Source: Acetobacter oryzoeni (lineage in GTDB: Bacteria > Pseudomonadota > Alphaproteobacteria > Acetobacterales > Acetobacteraceae). From it: a stretch of 64,000 nucleotides of DNA. Below the pieces are notes generated by a model. The model searched no databases. It was not told the origin of the DNA and worked only from the letters and a program-made list of their open reading frames with translations. Positions 16,119-25,646 of this stretch are shown here, in pieces. The stretch is from contig NZ_CP042808.1 in the NCBI RefSeq assembly GCF_004014775.2, positions 2,301,001 to 2,365,000 on the forward strand, in the 5' to 3' direction. The first letter of the stretch is position 1. Every line of letters starts with the position of its first letter. A program made the translations under genes and the position numbers.

Positions 16119-17720
16119 TCATTCCCACTCAATCGTGCCCGGGGGCTTAGACGTAATGTCATACGTTACGCGGTTGATCCCGCGCACTTCGTTCACAATG
16201 CGCCCAGCAACACGGGTGAGGAAGCCCATGTCAAACGGATAAACATCGGCTGTCATGCCATCTGTACTGGTGACGGCACGCAGGGCGCAGGCCTGATCAT
16301 ACGTGCGGCCATCGCCCATCACACCAACGGTGCGTACTGGCAGCAGCACTGCAAAGGCCTGCCAAATTGCATCATACAGTCCGGCAGCCCGGATTTCTTC
16401 CAGAAACACGGAATCCACCTTACGAAGCAGATCCAGTTTTTCCCGCGTGATATTGCCCGGAATACGAATAGCCAGCCCCGGCCCCGGGAACGGATGACGC
16501 CCGACAATAATTTCGGGAATCCCCAGTTCGCGTCCCAGATCGCGCACTTCATCCTTGAAGAGTTCGCGCAGCGGCTCAACCAGCTTCATGTTCATCCGCT
16601 CTGGCAAGCCACCCACATTGTGGTGAGACTTGATGGTAACGGAAGGACCACCGGTAAAGCTGACACTCTCAATCACATCTGGATAAAGCGTGCCCTGCGC
16701 AAGGAACTGCGCCCCGCCCAGCTTTGTGGCTTCTTCTTCAAACACTTCCACAAACAAGCGGCCAATGGTTTTCCGCTTGATTTCCGGGTCTGTAACGCCT
16801 TCCAATTCCTTCAGGAAAATGTCTGAAGCATCGCGATGCACAAGCTGGATGTTAAACTGGCCGCGGAATGTCTTGATCACATCATCAGCTTCGCCAGCGC
16901 GCAGCATGCCGTGATCAACAAAAATACAAGTTAGCTGATCGCCAATAGCTTCATGGATCAGCACCGCAGCCACGGAAGAATCCACACCACCGGAAAGACC
17001 GCAGATAACCTTGCCATCACCCACCTGCTCACGAATCCGGGCAATTTCCATTTCACGGAAACCAGCCATCGTCCATGTGCCGGAGCAGCCTGCAACATTA
17101 TGGGTAAAGTTTTTAAGCAGTGCTGCACCATGCGGCGTATGCACCACTTCCGGGTGGAACTGCACACCATAAAGGCGGCGGCCTTCGTCTGCGATAACAG
17201 CAAACGGTGCGCCTTCACTCACTGCAACAGTACGGAACCCGGGGGGAAGTTCCACCACGCGGTCACCATGGCTCATCCACACCTGTTCACGGCCACCACG
17301 TGCCCATGCACCACGGAACAGCGCGCAATCTTCTACAATATCAACAAAGGCGCGGCCGAATTCACGGTGGTCTCCGCTTTCAACCTGCCCACCCAGCTGT
17401 TTGCACATGGCCTGCTGACCATAGCAGATGCCCAGCACAGGCACGGCCATTTCAAACACCACATCCGGCACACGCGGGGCATCTGGGTTGTTTACGCTGG
17501 CAGGGCCACCAGAAAGAATAATACCACGGGGTGAAAACTGACGAATCCGTTCAGCATCTGCCGTAAACGGCCAGATTTCACAATACACACCACTTTCGCG
17601 CACACGGCGGGCAATAAGCTGCGTAACCTGACTTCCGAAATCCAGAATCAGAATACGGTCATGGTGCAAGGATTCATCCAGCTTGGAAGGCGAAACAGGC
17701 GGGGTGGCATCAACAGACAT
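16119..17720 (-). CDS. guaA: GMP synthase (glutamine-hydrolysing)
   Basis: This enzyme amidates XMP to GMP with glutamine and ATP. The 533-residue protein has an N-terminal class I amidotransferase (nucleophile in GICYGQQ, His/Glu in QFHPEV), an ATP pyrophosphatase domain with P-loop SGGVDSS, and the C-terminal dimerisation domain ending in PPGTIEWE. The full length matches the family. No guaB is adjacent. Standalone unit with a strong terminator. Confidence 0.97.
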   Translation of the reverse strand: MSVDATPPVSPSKLDESLHHDRILILDFGSQVTQLIARRVRESGVYCEIWPFTADAERIRQFSPRGIILSGGPASVNNPDAPRVPDVVFEMAVPVLGICYGQQAMCKQLGGQVESGDHREFGRAFVDIVEDCALFRGAWARGGREQVWMSHGDRVVELPPGFRTVAVSEGAPFAVIADEGRRLYGVQFHPEVVHTPHGAALLKNFTHNVAGCSGTWTMAGFREMEIARIREQVGDGKVICGLSGGVDSSVAAVLIHEAIGDQLTCIFVDHGMLRAGEADDVIKTFRGQFNIQLVHRDASDIFLKELEGVTDPEIKRKTIGRLFVEVFEEEATKLGGAQFLAQGTLYPDVIESVSFTGGPSVTIKSHHNVGGLPERMNMKLVEPLRELFKDEVRDLGRELGIPEIIVGRHPFPGPGLAIRIPGNITREKLDLLRKVDSVFLEEIRAAGLYDAIWQAFAVLLPVRTVGVMGDGRTYDQACALRAVTSTDGMTADVYPFDMGFLTRVAGRIVNEVRGINRVTYDITSKPPGTIEWE

Positions 17721-17939
17721 GAACTGCAGGTCTTTCTGATTTCAGTGCCAGAACTGGCTTTTCCTAAGGATGTGCGGCCACATATGGGGCTACACGGGCT
17801 CTCTTACAGGCGGATATAAAGCCATGCAGTCATGGCGTCACCCTAAAAACCAGAAAGGTGCACACCTATTCCGCCTGATACCCGCCTTGCCTGTGCCATA
17901 CACAAGGTACAGATTGCCAACGAAATCAGGAGTTTTTGC

Positions 17940-18392
17940 ATGAAGCACACACGTTTTTCCTGTTGGCTGAAATATGGCGCACTGGCGTTAGGCAGCCTTG
18001 GCTTTTTTTGCACATCCGCCCAAGCCGCCACGCAACCGGCCTCTGCCGCAGATGACCCATACGGGGAATGGATTGGCACCCTTGTGCAAGACAAAGGCGA
18101 AAATTGCCCCGTTAACGGCACATCACTCATGCAGATCGAACCCAAACGCATGATCTTTGTGCCTGAAATGGGCACGCTGATCCTACGCGGTACGCCTGAT
18201 AAGAGTAAGCAGCATTATCATGCGCAACTTGTTTTAAAGGACGCCAAAAACCAGCCGCTTCCCATGGTGTTTGAAGCACATCCGGCTGGAGATACGTTTG
18301 AAGGCGTATACGGAACCCCCGAATGTCGAGCCCATGTTACGCTCCATCGCCCAGAAAACCGCGGTTGGAAAAACTTTCTGGGCAATGACTGA
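17940..18392 (+). CDS. Exported protein of unknown function
   Basis: The 150-residue protein has a signal peptide (hydrophobic stretch about residues 12-28, likely cut after AQA). The mature part has GEWIGTLVQDKGENCP, a central FVPEMGTLILRG segment and CRAHVTLHRP. The two Cys could form a disulfide. I do not recognise the family. An AGGAG ribosome site sits six bases or so before the ATG. It lies between guaA (divergent) and tRNA-Arg. Confidence 0.75.
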   Translation: MKHTRFSCWLKYGALALGSLGFFCTSAQAATQPASAADDPYGEWIGTLVQDKGENCPVNGTSLMQIEPKRMIFVPEMGTLILRGTPDKSKQHYHAQLVLKDAKNQPLPMVFEAHPAGDTFEGVYGTPECRAHVTLHRPENRGWKNFLGND

Positions 18393-18423
18393 CAAAAAAT
18401 TTCACTTTTTTGCATTTTAGGGG

Positions 18424-18452
18424 TTGCCGACCCCACCGTGCTCGGCTAAATA
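18424..18452 (+). promoter_or_regulatory. Promoter of the tRNA-Arg gene
   Basis: TTGCCG (18424-18429) and TAAATA (18447-18452) are spaced by 17 bp and end 12 bases before the tRNA 5' end, the layout expected for a stable RNA gene. Confidence 0.5.
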
Positions 18453-18464
18453 CCCGCTCACGGC

Positions 18465-18541
18465 GCACCCGTAGCTCAACTGGATAGAGCACCAGACTAC
18501 GAATCTGGGGGTTAGAGGTTCGAGTCCTTTCGGGTGCGCCA
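18465..18541 (+). tRNA. tRNA-Arg (anticodon ACG)
   Basis: The 77-base cloverleaf has acceptor arms GCACCCG/CGGGTGC, D stem GCTC/GAGC, anticodon stem CCAGA/TCTGG with loop CTACGAA, a T arm with TTCGAGT, discriminator G and an encoded CCA. ACG is the inosine-modified arginine anticodon that reads CGN codons. Confidence 0.97.
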
Positions 18542-18655
18542 AGTTTTTTCCAAGAAAATTTAAAATACCTTCCTTGCAAGATTTTGCATGTGGTTTTGTA
18601 TTTTTTGCACATTCAGAATGGACGCATTTTGTCTGCGCCCATTCTTATGCTTTGC

Positions 18656-20056
18656 TCAAGAAATTCCGATATCCCGTAATTTTTTGCCAGACATCAGATT
18701 CCGCTCAATCTGCTCCAAGCTGATACCCTTGGTTTCTGGCACAAACAAATATGTCAGCCCTAAAAAGCAGGCATTCAATGCGGCAATCATTCCAAAAGTG
18801 GCAGAACCACCCAACCATGCCAGCACGCTTAAAAAAGAAGCACCAACAATCATGTTGGCAATCCAGTTTGTCAGGGTGGAAAGCATAATGCCCAGATCCC
18901 TGCCCTGCATTGGCTGAATTTCCGAACACAGCACCCACACAATCGGCCCGGCAGACATGGCATGAGCCACAATAAAAACCATGACCATAAACACACATGC
19001 CATGCGGGATGCCTGGTCCACCATGCTGCCGTGGAGCAGTAAGGAGAGGCTCGCCATGCTCAGCACCATAATGGCAAAGCCACAATACAGCACAGGCCTG
19101 CGCCCCCACTTATCAACCAGGCTGATGGCCAGAAATGTTGCCATCACATTTACCAGCCCGATCATGGCGGTGCACCACATCTGTGCAGTCCCTACAAAGC
19201 CTGCAAGCTGAAAAATACGTGGGGCATAATACATCACCACATTAATGCCCGCGAATTGCTGCATAACTTGCAACAACATGCCCAAGCCAACCGAACGGCG
19301 AAAATTGCCGTTTGCGCGCAATAAGCTCCAGCCATTCTGGCGTGCCTGCAACTGGTTATGAATGGCCTTTATTTCGGCCCGTGCTTCCTGCGGGGTTGCG
19401 CGCAGGCTTGTCAGCACTTCCAGCGCTTCTGCCCTCCGGCCACGCATCATAAGCCAGCGCGGGCTATAGGGTAGAAACAAAACCCCAATAACGTAAACAA
19501 TGCCGGGAATGGCAATAATGCCAAACATCCACCGCCACTGCCCGTGGTAGCTAAAAAACGTATCGCTTAAAAACGCCAGAAAAATACCTATCGTAATCAT
19601 AAGCTGATAGGTGGAAATCATGGCGCCACGGCTAGATTGGTCTGATACCTCGGAAAGATAAAGGGGAGCGGCAAAAGCTGCCACGCCAATGGCCAACCCC
19701 ATCAGCACGCGCCCAGCTATAAGCACAGGCACAGACCATGCCAGAGCACACAGTAAGGAGCCGGCAATAAAAACGCCGCCCCCAAAAACTAAAGACCATT
19801 TGCGCCCGGTATGCCGGGTAATCCACCCTGCGCCTACAGCCCCTACGGCCGCGCCCGCCATCATGGCGCTGACAATCCATTCCTGCGCCAGAGTAGATGC
19901 GTTGAAATCCCGCGCCAGAAAATCTAGCGCCCCGGAAATAACGCCAATATCCAACCCGGACATCAGGCCTGCCGTTGCAGCCAGAACACCAACAACCACA
20001 ACCTTTATGGGAACAGTACTATCTGCTCCCTTCTCAGGCATTGCTGCGTTTTCCAT
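18656..20056 (-). CDS. Sugar porter MFS transporter (GalP/AraE-like)
   Basis: This 466-residue protein has 12 hydrophobic segments and the sugar-porter signatures: DIGVISGAL in helix 1, RHTGRKWSL after helix 2, GRVLMGLAIGVA, PYSPRWLMMRGR (a variant of PESPR), QFAGINVVMYYAP and the C-terminal PETKG. It should import a hexose or pentose with protons. The exact sugar cannot be named. ATG 20056 has GGAAC upstream. It is not linked to sugar kinases here. Confidence 0.9.
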   Translation of the reverse strand: MENAAMPEKGADSTVPIKVVVVGVLAATAGLMSGLDIGVISGALDFLARDFNASTLAQEWIVSAMMAGAAVGAVGAGWITRHTGRKWSLVFGGGVFIAGSLLCALAWSVPVLIAGRVLMGLAIGVAAFAAPLYLSEVSDQSSRGAMISTYQLMITIGIFLAFLSDTFFSYHGQWRWMFGIIAIPGIVYVIGVLFLPYSPRWLMMRGRRAEALEVLTSLRATPQEARAEIKAIHNQLQARQNGWSLLRANGNFRRSVGLGMLLQVMQQFAGINVVMYYAPRIFQLAGFVGTAQMWCTAMIGLVNVMATFLAISLVDKWGRRPVLYCGFAIMVLSMASLSLLLHGSMVDQASRMACVFMVMVFIVAHAMSAGPIVWVLCSEIQPMQGRDLGIMLSTLTNWIANMIVGASFLSVLAWLGGSATFGMIAALNACFLGLTYLFVPETKGISLEQIERNLMSGKKLRDIGIS

Positions 20057-20135
20057 TTATTGTTCCACTTTGTTTTTCTGGAAGACGCAGAGGCTTTACA
20101 GGTAATTGGCTCAAAAGGGAAAAGACTTTCTCCTC

Positions 20136-21392
20136 TTACCCTCCACGCACCTGAATACAGGGGAGCGCACGTGCCCGCAGCACCTGACAAACATCAGCCG
20201 GACCGGTATTCTGAGCTGTAATAAACTGCGCCCGATAATAAGACCGCCCTGCTACAGAAGCCTGTGTAACAGTAGGACGCACAGATAAGGCATGCGCTGT
20301 TAGCAGACGGTTTACAGATTCCAGCGTGTGCTGTGCCTCGGCATAAGATGCAAAGGCCCCTACCTGCACCGCTCCAGATGATCTTGCTGACAAAGATGAT
20401 GAAGGCAGCGTGAGAACATGCGCCGGGCTGGAACGCGCATATCCTCTTTGTTCTGAAGGTATATTATACGCTGCAGCTTGCACCGGGGCACTACCAGCCC
20501 CAGCAGGCACTACAGCAAGCGGCGTAGCTGTTACCGCCTGATCTGAAACACCAGCCGGTTGCGCCTGTGCAACTTCTACAGGAGCAGCTTCTTCAACCGG
20601 TTGCGGGTCTGGATGAGGCGTATCTCTATCCATCAAGCAAGGGGTTGAGGGATCATATGCTGCATCCGGGTCACGCAAACAGCCATCGGCCGTGCGCGAA
20701 AGATCTGCCCGTGCATATTCTGCCACAGGAGCTGCCGCTATGGATGAACCAGCACTGGCTACCATTACAGGGGAAGGTGCTGGGGCAAAACTGCCAGCTG
20801 GTGCGGTTGCTGTACCCAAATGGGGCGTAATGGATGCAACGTAATTCACCGTTTCATCCGGCAAAGGCCGCCCAGATGTTAAATAGTCATCTACGCGTTG
20901 TGGGCCAGCATTATAAGCTGCCAAAAACCCGGGCGCACCATAATGATCATACATCTGGCGGATATACCCTGCCCCCGCCATGATATTATCATGTGGGTTA
21001 TACGGATCTCCCCCCAGATTGAACTGGCTTTGCATATCCGCATAGGTAGCGGGCATAAGCTGCATCAGCCCCATTGCACCGGCGGATGACGTTGTAAGCT
21101 GACCATCCAGATACTGATGCCCACCCGATTCCTGCTGCATCACGGCACGTATCCAGCTTTCCGGTATGGAAAAACGCTGCGCCGCTTCCCTGATATATGG
21201 TCCCCACGGATCTTCTGCCGGGCCTACAGGCCTATAGGCCGCCGGGTTGGCTTCTGACCTTTCATATGCAGCCTGATAATACGCTTGAGAGGATGCATAT
21301 CCACCGGATCTGACAGCAGGCGTAGCGCACCCCGCCAACCCCAGCAGTAACGCGGCACATACCGTTTGCCGTTGCTGAATCCGAAAAGACAC
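20136..21392 (-). CDS. Lytic transglycosylase lipoprotein with C-terminal SPOR domain (copy 1)
   Basis: The 418-residue protein starts at GTG 21392, which has AAGGGGA upstream and leads directly into a lipoprotein signal ending LAGC. A TTG start farther up would bury that signal. The SLT domain shows WIRAVMQQESGG with the catalytic Glu, GAMGLMQLMPATY and AAYNAGPQRV. A long Pro/Ala/Ser linker leads to a SPOR domain (VQVGAFASYAEAQ) that binds denuded septal glycan. It therefore probably acts at the division site. A paralogue with the same layout is at 28525-29889. Confidence 0.88.
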   Translation of the reverse strand: MSFRIQQRQTVCAALLLGLAGCATPAVRSGGYASSQAYYQAAYERSEANPAAYRPVGPAEDPWGPYIREAAQRFSIPESWIRAVMQQESGGHQYLDGQLTTSSAGAMGLMQLMPATYADMQSQFNLGGDPYNPHDNIMAGAGYIRQMYDHYGAPGFLAAYNAGPQRVDDYLTSGRPLPDETVNYVASITPHLGTATAPAGSFAPAPSPVMVASAGSSIAAAPVAEYARADLSRTADGCLRDPDAAYDPSTPCLMDRDTPHPDPQPVEEAAPVEVAQAQPAGVSDQAVTATPLAVVPAGAGSAPVQAAAYNIPSEQRGYARSSPAHVLTLPSSSLSARSSGAVQVGAFASYAEAQHTLESVNRLLTAHALSVRPTVTQASVAGRSYYRAQFITAQNTGPADVCQVLRARALPCIQVRGG

Positions 21393-21658
21393 CTGCCGTC
21401 CCCTTCCGCATGAACTTTTGCCAATAAGGCTTGTCCCATAAACTTGCGACAAAAAGCACGGATTACGGGGCTTCTCCACATCCATTACCAATATGTCATT
21501 TTCATGAAAGATGGCTGTTTAGCTGCCTTTCTAAAAGTTCCCTCATCACAACATATTGTTATAACGACATTTTTTCTTGCATCGCGCCGCAACCGTTCCC
21601 TTAAGATTGTTTTATCCCCCACGTAAGAAGGGGAATTAACGCCTATTCAGGAACTGCC

Positions 21659-23251
21659 ATGTTCATACAGCCACTTGTTCCAGCAGGGCACAACCTTGTG
21701 CTGTCATTTCTGCTCGCGGCCTCACCTATTATCGTTACACTCTTTGTTATGGGCATTCTGCGTCGTCCGGCATGGCAAGCCACTCTGGGCGGCTTGATTG
21801 TAGGGTTGCTGGTAGCCACCACAATTTGGGGGCTGCCTGCCAAATTGGCTGTTGCCAGCATCAGCAATGGTGTTGTGTTTTCTCTTCTGCCAGTTATGTG
21901 GATCGCGCTTTCTGCACTCTTTCTGTTCAACGTGGCTGTACAGAACGGGCGATTTGATGCTTTCCGAGACTGGATTATCCAACACGTCCCCAATGACAGG
22001 CGCATCATGCTTGTTGTTCTGGGCTTCTGCTTTAGCGCTGCCCTAGAAGGTGTGGCCGGATTTGGCACCCCCGTAGCTATTACCAGCGCTTTGCTGATCA
22101 TGCTGGGTTTTCCGGCATTGGATGCCCTGACCTATGTGCTGATCTTTAACTCCGCACCCGTAGCATTTGGTGGCTTGGGTATTCCCGTTACCGTTCTGGG
22201 CTCCATTACAGGGCTACCGGCAGATGTGCTGGGGGCAACCATTGGGCGGCAGCTTACCCCGTTTGCGCTGCTTATTCCCTTTTACGTTATGGCACTTTAC
22301 GGCGGGTGGCGTTCCGTCCGGCAGACATGGCCCGTACTATTGGTTGCCGGTGGCAGCTTTGCCTTAACGCTGCTGATTATTTCTGGCGCCGGGCTTTACA
22401 GCCTGAGCAACGTGCTTTCTTCCAGCGTGGCACTTGTGGCGACCATTGGCTTCCTACGCTTTTGGAAACCGATATCCGACCCACAATACGCTATTGATCT
22501 TAGCCATCTGCACAACCAGCACACAGGCACTGCCCCCGTTCCGCGTTGGCAAGGGTGGATTCCGTGGATTACGGTTATTGCTGTGGTTATTGCGTGGGAT
22601 GCGCTGCATATCGCCAAAATTGGCGCACTGCCCATTCATTGGCCGGGGCTGGATAATGCGGTATTTATCTCTCTGTATAAAACACCCTATGCCGCTGTGT
22701 GGAAGTTTGAACCCTTGGGCACAGGCACGGCTATTCTGGTTGCCACCATTCTAACAGCCCTGTTCACCCGTACAACACTACAGCAGTTTGGCGCGGCCGC
22801 CCGCACTACGCTCAAACAGGGCTGGTTGGCTGTGGTAACTGTTGCACTCACAATCGGGCTGGCATTTTTGATGAACTATTCCGGCATGACCTATACTTTG
22901 GGATATGCGGTTTCTTCTGCGGGCATGGTCTTCCCACTGGTTTCTGTTTTCCTTGGCTGGATTGCCGTGTTCCTGACGGGGAGTGATACCTCCGGCAACG
23001 CCCTTTTTGGCAACCTGCAGGTGGCCGCAGCGCATCAGCTTTCACTGGACCCGGTGCTGTTTGCTTCAGCAAACTCATCAGGTGGCGTGATGGGTAAGAT
23101 GATCTCGCCCCAGAACATCACCACCGGCGTATCTGTAACATCCCTCAAAGGGCAGGAAGGTACCGTGCTGGCGCGTACCTTTAAGCACAGTCTGTTTTTA
23201 ACATTCTGTATCGGGTTGGTGGTTGTTTTTCAGCAGTTTGTGCTGCGATAG
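21659..23251 (+). CDS. lldP: L-lactate permease
   Basis: The 530-residue protein has about 12-14 hydrophobic segments and the LctP family blocks ALEGVAGFGTPVAI, FGGLGIPVTVLG and GSDTSGNALFGNLQ. It takes up lactate, and perhaps glycolate, with protons. AGGAAC precedes the ATG. No lactate dehydrogenase gene is beside it. Lactate is a main carbon source for acetic acid bacteria in cocoa and similar fermentations, so the gene fits the presumed habitat. Confidence 0.95.
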   Translation: MFIQPLVPAGHNLVLSFLLAASPIIVTLFVMGILRRPAWQATLGGLIVGLLVATTIWGLPAKLAVASISNGVVFSLLPVMWIALSALFLFNVAVQNGRFDAFRDWIIQHVPNDRRIMLVVLGFCFSAALEGVAGFGTPVAITSALLIMLGFPALDALTYVLIFNSAPVAFGGLGIPVTVLGSITGLPADVLGATIGRQLTPFALLIPFYVMALYGGWRSVRQTWPVLLVAGGSFALTLLIISGAGLYSLSNVLSSSVALVATIGFLRFWKPISDPQYAIDLSHLHNQHTGTAPVPRWQGWIPWITVIAVVIAWDALHIAKIGALPIHWPGLDNAVFISLYKTPYAAVWKFEPLGTGTAILVATILTALFTRTTLQQFGAAARTTLKQGWLAVVTVALTIGLAFLMNYSGMTYTLGYAVSSAGMVFPLVSVFLGWIAVFLTGSDTSGNALFGNLQVAAAHQLSLDPVLFASANSSGGVMGKMISPQNITTGVSVTSLKGQEGTVLARTFKHSLFLTFCIGLVVVFQQFVLR

Positions 23252-23281
23252 CCGATTTACTGCCATCCAATTACGCAAAAC

Positions 23282-23316
23282 AAAAAACGGCCCCATTGAG
23301 GTGGGGCCGTTTTTTT
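23282..23316. terminator. Bidirectional terminator after lldP
   Basis: A 14-bp perfect stem, AAAAAACGGCCCCA with TGGGGCCGTTTTTT, and a 6-base loop lie between the convergent lldP and monooxygenase genes. Confidence 0.93.
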
Positions 23317-23338
23317 ATGCAGATTTCACTACGTGCAC

Positions 23339-23641
23339 TCAGGCACCGGGTAGAGGCTGCAAGATATGAAGCTGAATGGGGGCTTCCAACAGCGTGTTCA
23401 GTTCTGCTGCTAGTGTTTTAAAATGCGGCGTTTCCATATGATCCTGCAATGCCTTGCGGCTTGCCCAACGCTCTACAAAAACAAATGTCTGCGGATCATC
23501 CAGATCACGGTTGGGCACATACTGGCTGTTGGTGCTTTCTGCACGAGATGGCTTGATGCACGCCACCATAGCCTGTGCCACTTTTTCCTCTGCGCCCGGC
23601 TTTGCCTTCAAAAGAGCAACAACTGTAATTTCTTCGCTCAT
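23339..23641 (-). CDS. Antibiotic biosynthesis monooxygenase (ABM) domain protein
   Basis: This 100-residue ferredoxin-like ABM protein has EITVVALLKAKPGAEEKV at the start, FVFVERWASRKALQDHM in the middle and a conserved His in METPHF. Relatives are quinol monooxygenases of the YgiN type. It forms a single-gene unit. The name is historical; a link to antibiotics is not implied. Confidence 0.87.
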   Translation of the reverse strand: MSEEITVVALLKAKPGAEEKVAQAMVACIKPSRAESTNSQYVPNRDLDDPQTFVFVERWASRKALQDHMETPHFKTLAAELNTLLEAPIQLHILQPLPGA

Positions 23642-23753
23642 GCTATGTGCCTCTTTCCTGTTAAATTGCGATCACGCAGGAATAGTAGGCAATATGTTTC
23701 GCCCTGACTATGGGATGAAACCCCACTTCTGGGCACATCAGGCATTTGACAGC

Positions 23754-23782
23754 TTGGAGTGCACGATGCCGCCCTTTATACT
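23754..23782 (+). promoter_or_regulatory. Promoter of hldD giving a near-leaderless transcript
   Basis: TTGGAG (23754-23759) and TATACT (23777-23782) have a 17-bp spacer. The -10 box ends only eight bases before ATG 23791, and no Shine-Dalgarno precedes that ATG, so transcription should begin at or next to the start codon. Confidence 0.5.
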
Positions 23783-23790
23783 CCCCCGCC

Positions 23791-24771
23791 ATGATAGTAA
23801 TTACAGGGGGAGCCGGTTTTATCGGCTCATGCCTACAGGCTGCATTGGCTGCCAGAGGGCTGGAAACAATAATTGTTGATTGGCTTGGGCAGGAAGGCAA
23901 ATGGCGCAATGTGTCTCAGCATGCGCCTACGCGCCTGATTGCGCCAGAAAATCTGGAAGCCTTTTTGGCCACAACCCCAAAAATAGACACCATTTTCCAT
24001 ATGGGCGCTATCAGCGAAACCACCGCAACAGATGGTGATCTGGTATGGCGCACCAATGTGGAGCTCTCACAAACACTATGGGACTGGTGCACACGCAACC
24101 GTGCACGGTTTATTTATGCGTCTTCTGCCGCCACATATGGCGCGGCTGACAGACCAGAGCTTTTTAATGATGATCCGGGCAATCTTTCACAATTGCGGCC
24201 GCTTAATTTGTACGGCTGGTCCAAACACGTGTTTGATCAGCACGTTACCACCACGCTTGATCAGCACACACCTCGCCCACCGCAATGGGCCGGGTTAAAG
24301 TTCTTTAACGTTTACGGGCCAAACGAATACCACAAAGGCAAGATGATCTCTGTGGTTAAAGTAAAATATGATGAAGTAAAATCCGGCCAGCCAGCACGTC
24401 TGTTCCGGTCTGACAGGCCAGATATTGCAGATGGCATGCAAGCCCGTGACTTTATATGGGTAGGTGATGTCGTAAACGTTATGCTCTGGCTGTATGATAA
24501 CCCGGAGGTATCAGACCTGTTTAATTGCGGCACAGGCACCGCACGCACCTATCTGGATATGGCCCATGCCGTGTGTGATGCCATTGGCTGTGAACGCCGG
24601 GTAGAATTTATTGATATGCCCCAAAGCTTGCATGGGCAGTATCAATCCTACACACAGGCAGATCTTTCCCGCCTGCGGGCTGCTGGTTACACTGCCCAGT
24701 TCACACCGCTGGAAGAGGGCGTTAAACGCTACGTGCAAGATTATCTTGCCACTGATAATCCCTATCTCTGA
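23791..24771 (+). CDS. hldD: ADP-glyceromanno-heptose 6-epimerase
   Basis: This SDR enzyme forms ADP-L-glycero-D-manno-heptose for the lipopolysaccharide core. The 326-residue protein begins with MIVITGGAGFIGS (NAD site), and has catalytic SSAATYG and YGWSKHVFD (YxxxK). The family-specific KFFNVYGPNEYHKG segment is present. The start has no ribosome site and probably begins the transcript. The nearest heptose partner genes (hldE, gmhA) are not in the window. lgt, midA and pgeF follow closely and may be co-transcribed. Confidence 0.93.
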   Translation: MIVITGGAGFIGSCLQAALAARGLETIIVDWLGQEGKWRNVSQHAPTRLIAPENLEAFLATTPKIDTIFHMGAISETTATDGDLVWRTNVELSQTLWDWCTRNRARFIYASSAATYGAADRPELFNDDPGNLSQLRPLNLYGWSKHVFDQHVTTTLDQHTPRPPQWAGLKFFNVYGPNEYHKGKMISVVKVKYDEVKSGQPARLFRSDRPDIADGMQARDFIWVGDVVNVMLWLYDNPEVSDLFNCGTGTARTYLDMAHAVCDAIGCERRVEFIDMPQSLHGQYQSYTQADLSRLRAAGYTAQFTPLEEGVKRYVQDYLATDNPYL

Positions 24772-24795
24772 CCCAGCCATACCGGATCACCCATC

Positions 24796-25638
24796 ATGCT
24801 TCCTGTTCTGATGTTTCCTCAGTTTAACCCGGTGCTGGTGCATGTCGGGCCATTTGCCATACGGTGGTATGCGCTCTCCTACATCATCGGCATTGTGCTG
24901 GGCATTACGCTGCTGCGGCGATTGGTTAATCTTCCTCCGCGTGCTGGCACGCCAGAACTGGCAGATGACTTTCTGGCTTGGGTAACCCTTGGCATTCTAA
25001 TGGGCGGCCGGCTGGGATACGTGCTGTTTTACCAACCCGGCTATTACATCACGCACCCTCTGGCCATGCTGGAAGTATGGCACGGGGGCATGTCCTTCCA
25101 CGGTGGCGCGCTTGGCGTCATTATTGCCATGATGCTGTTTACATGGCGGCACAAGCTCAACTTTCTGGCTTTTGCAGACCGTGTAACCATTGCGGTGCCA
25201 ATCGGTTTGGGGCTGGGCCGCGTGGCCAACTTTATCAATGGTGAGCTTTGGGGGCGTGAAGCTCCGGCCTCTCTACCATGGGCGATGATCTTTCCAGATG
25301 GAGGGCCAATCCCACGCCATCCCTCTCAGATTTACGAAGCGCTTACAGAAGGGCTGCTGCTTTTTTTGGTTATGTTTGCGGCCTCTCGCAAACTCTCTAT
25401 CCGTCAACACCCCGGTTTTCTTGCCGGCCTGTTTTTAGCCGGATATGCCTGCGCCCGGAGTTTTTGTGAATTTTTCCGTGAACCGGATTCATTCCTTGGT
25501 TTTCTGCCCGGTGGTATCACCATGGGGCAATTGTTGTGCTGCCCCATGCTGGCCGCCGGTATTGCGCTTATGGTGTATGCTAACCGCCACCCTGTTTACG
25601 AGGGTATTCCCCCAGAAGCAGAAGAAGCCAAGCCGTAA
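24796..25638 (+). CDS. lgt: Prolipoprotein diacylglyceryl transferase
   Basis: The enzyme attaches diacylglycerol to lipobox cysteines in the inner membrane, the first step in lipoprotein maturation. The 280-residue protein has seven or so hydrophobic helices, FHGGALGVIIAM, the Lgt signature GRVANFINGELWGR and HPSQIYEALTEG. It serves the many lipoproteins in this window (ZnuA, DUF2272, both transglycosylases). It lies 24 bases after hldD. Confidence 0.95.
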   Translation: MLPVLMFPQFNPVLVHVGPFAIRWYALSYIIGIVLGITLLRRLVNLPPRAGTPELADDFLAWVTLGILMGGRLGYVLFYQPGYYITHPLAMLEVWHGGMSFHGGALGVIIAMMLFTWRHKLNFLAFADRVTIAVPIGLGLGRVANFINGELWGREAPASLPWAMIFPDGGPIPRHPSQIYEALTEGLLLFLVMFAASRKLSIRQHPGFLAGLFLAGYACARSFCEFFREPDSFLGFLPGGITMGQLLCCPMLAAGIALMVYANRHPVYEGIPPEAEEAKP

Positions 25639-25646
25639 GCGCGCTC

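Noticed and set aside
16107..16826. A 239-codon open frame opposite guaA
   Set aside because: It is the antisense of a conserved enzyme and starts inside the terminator; no recognisable motif.
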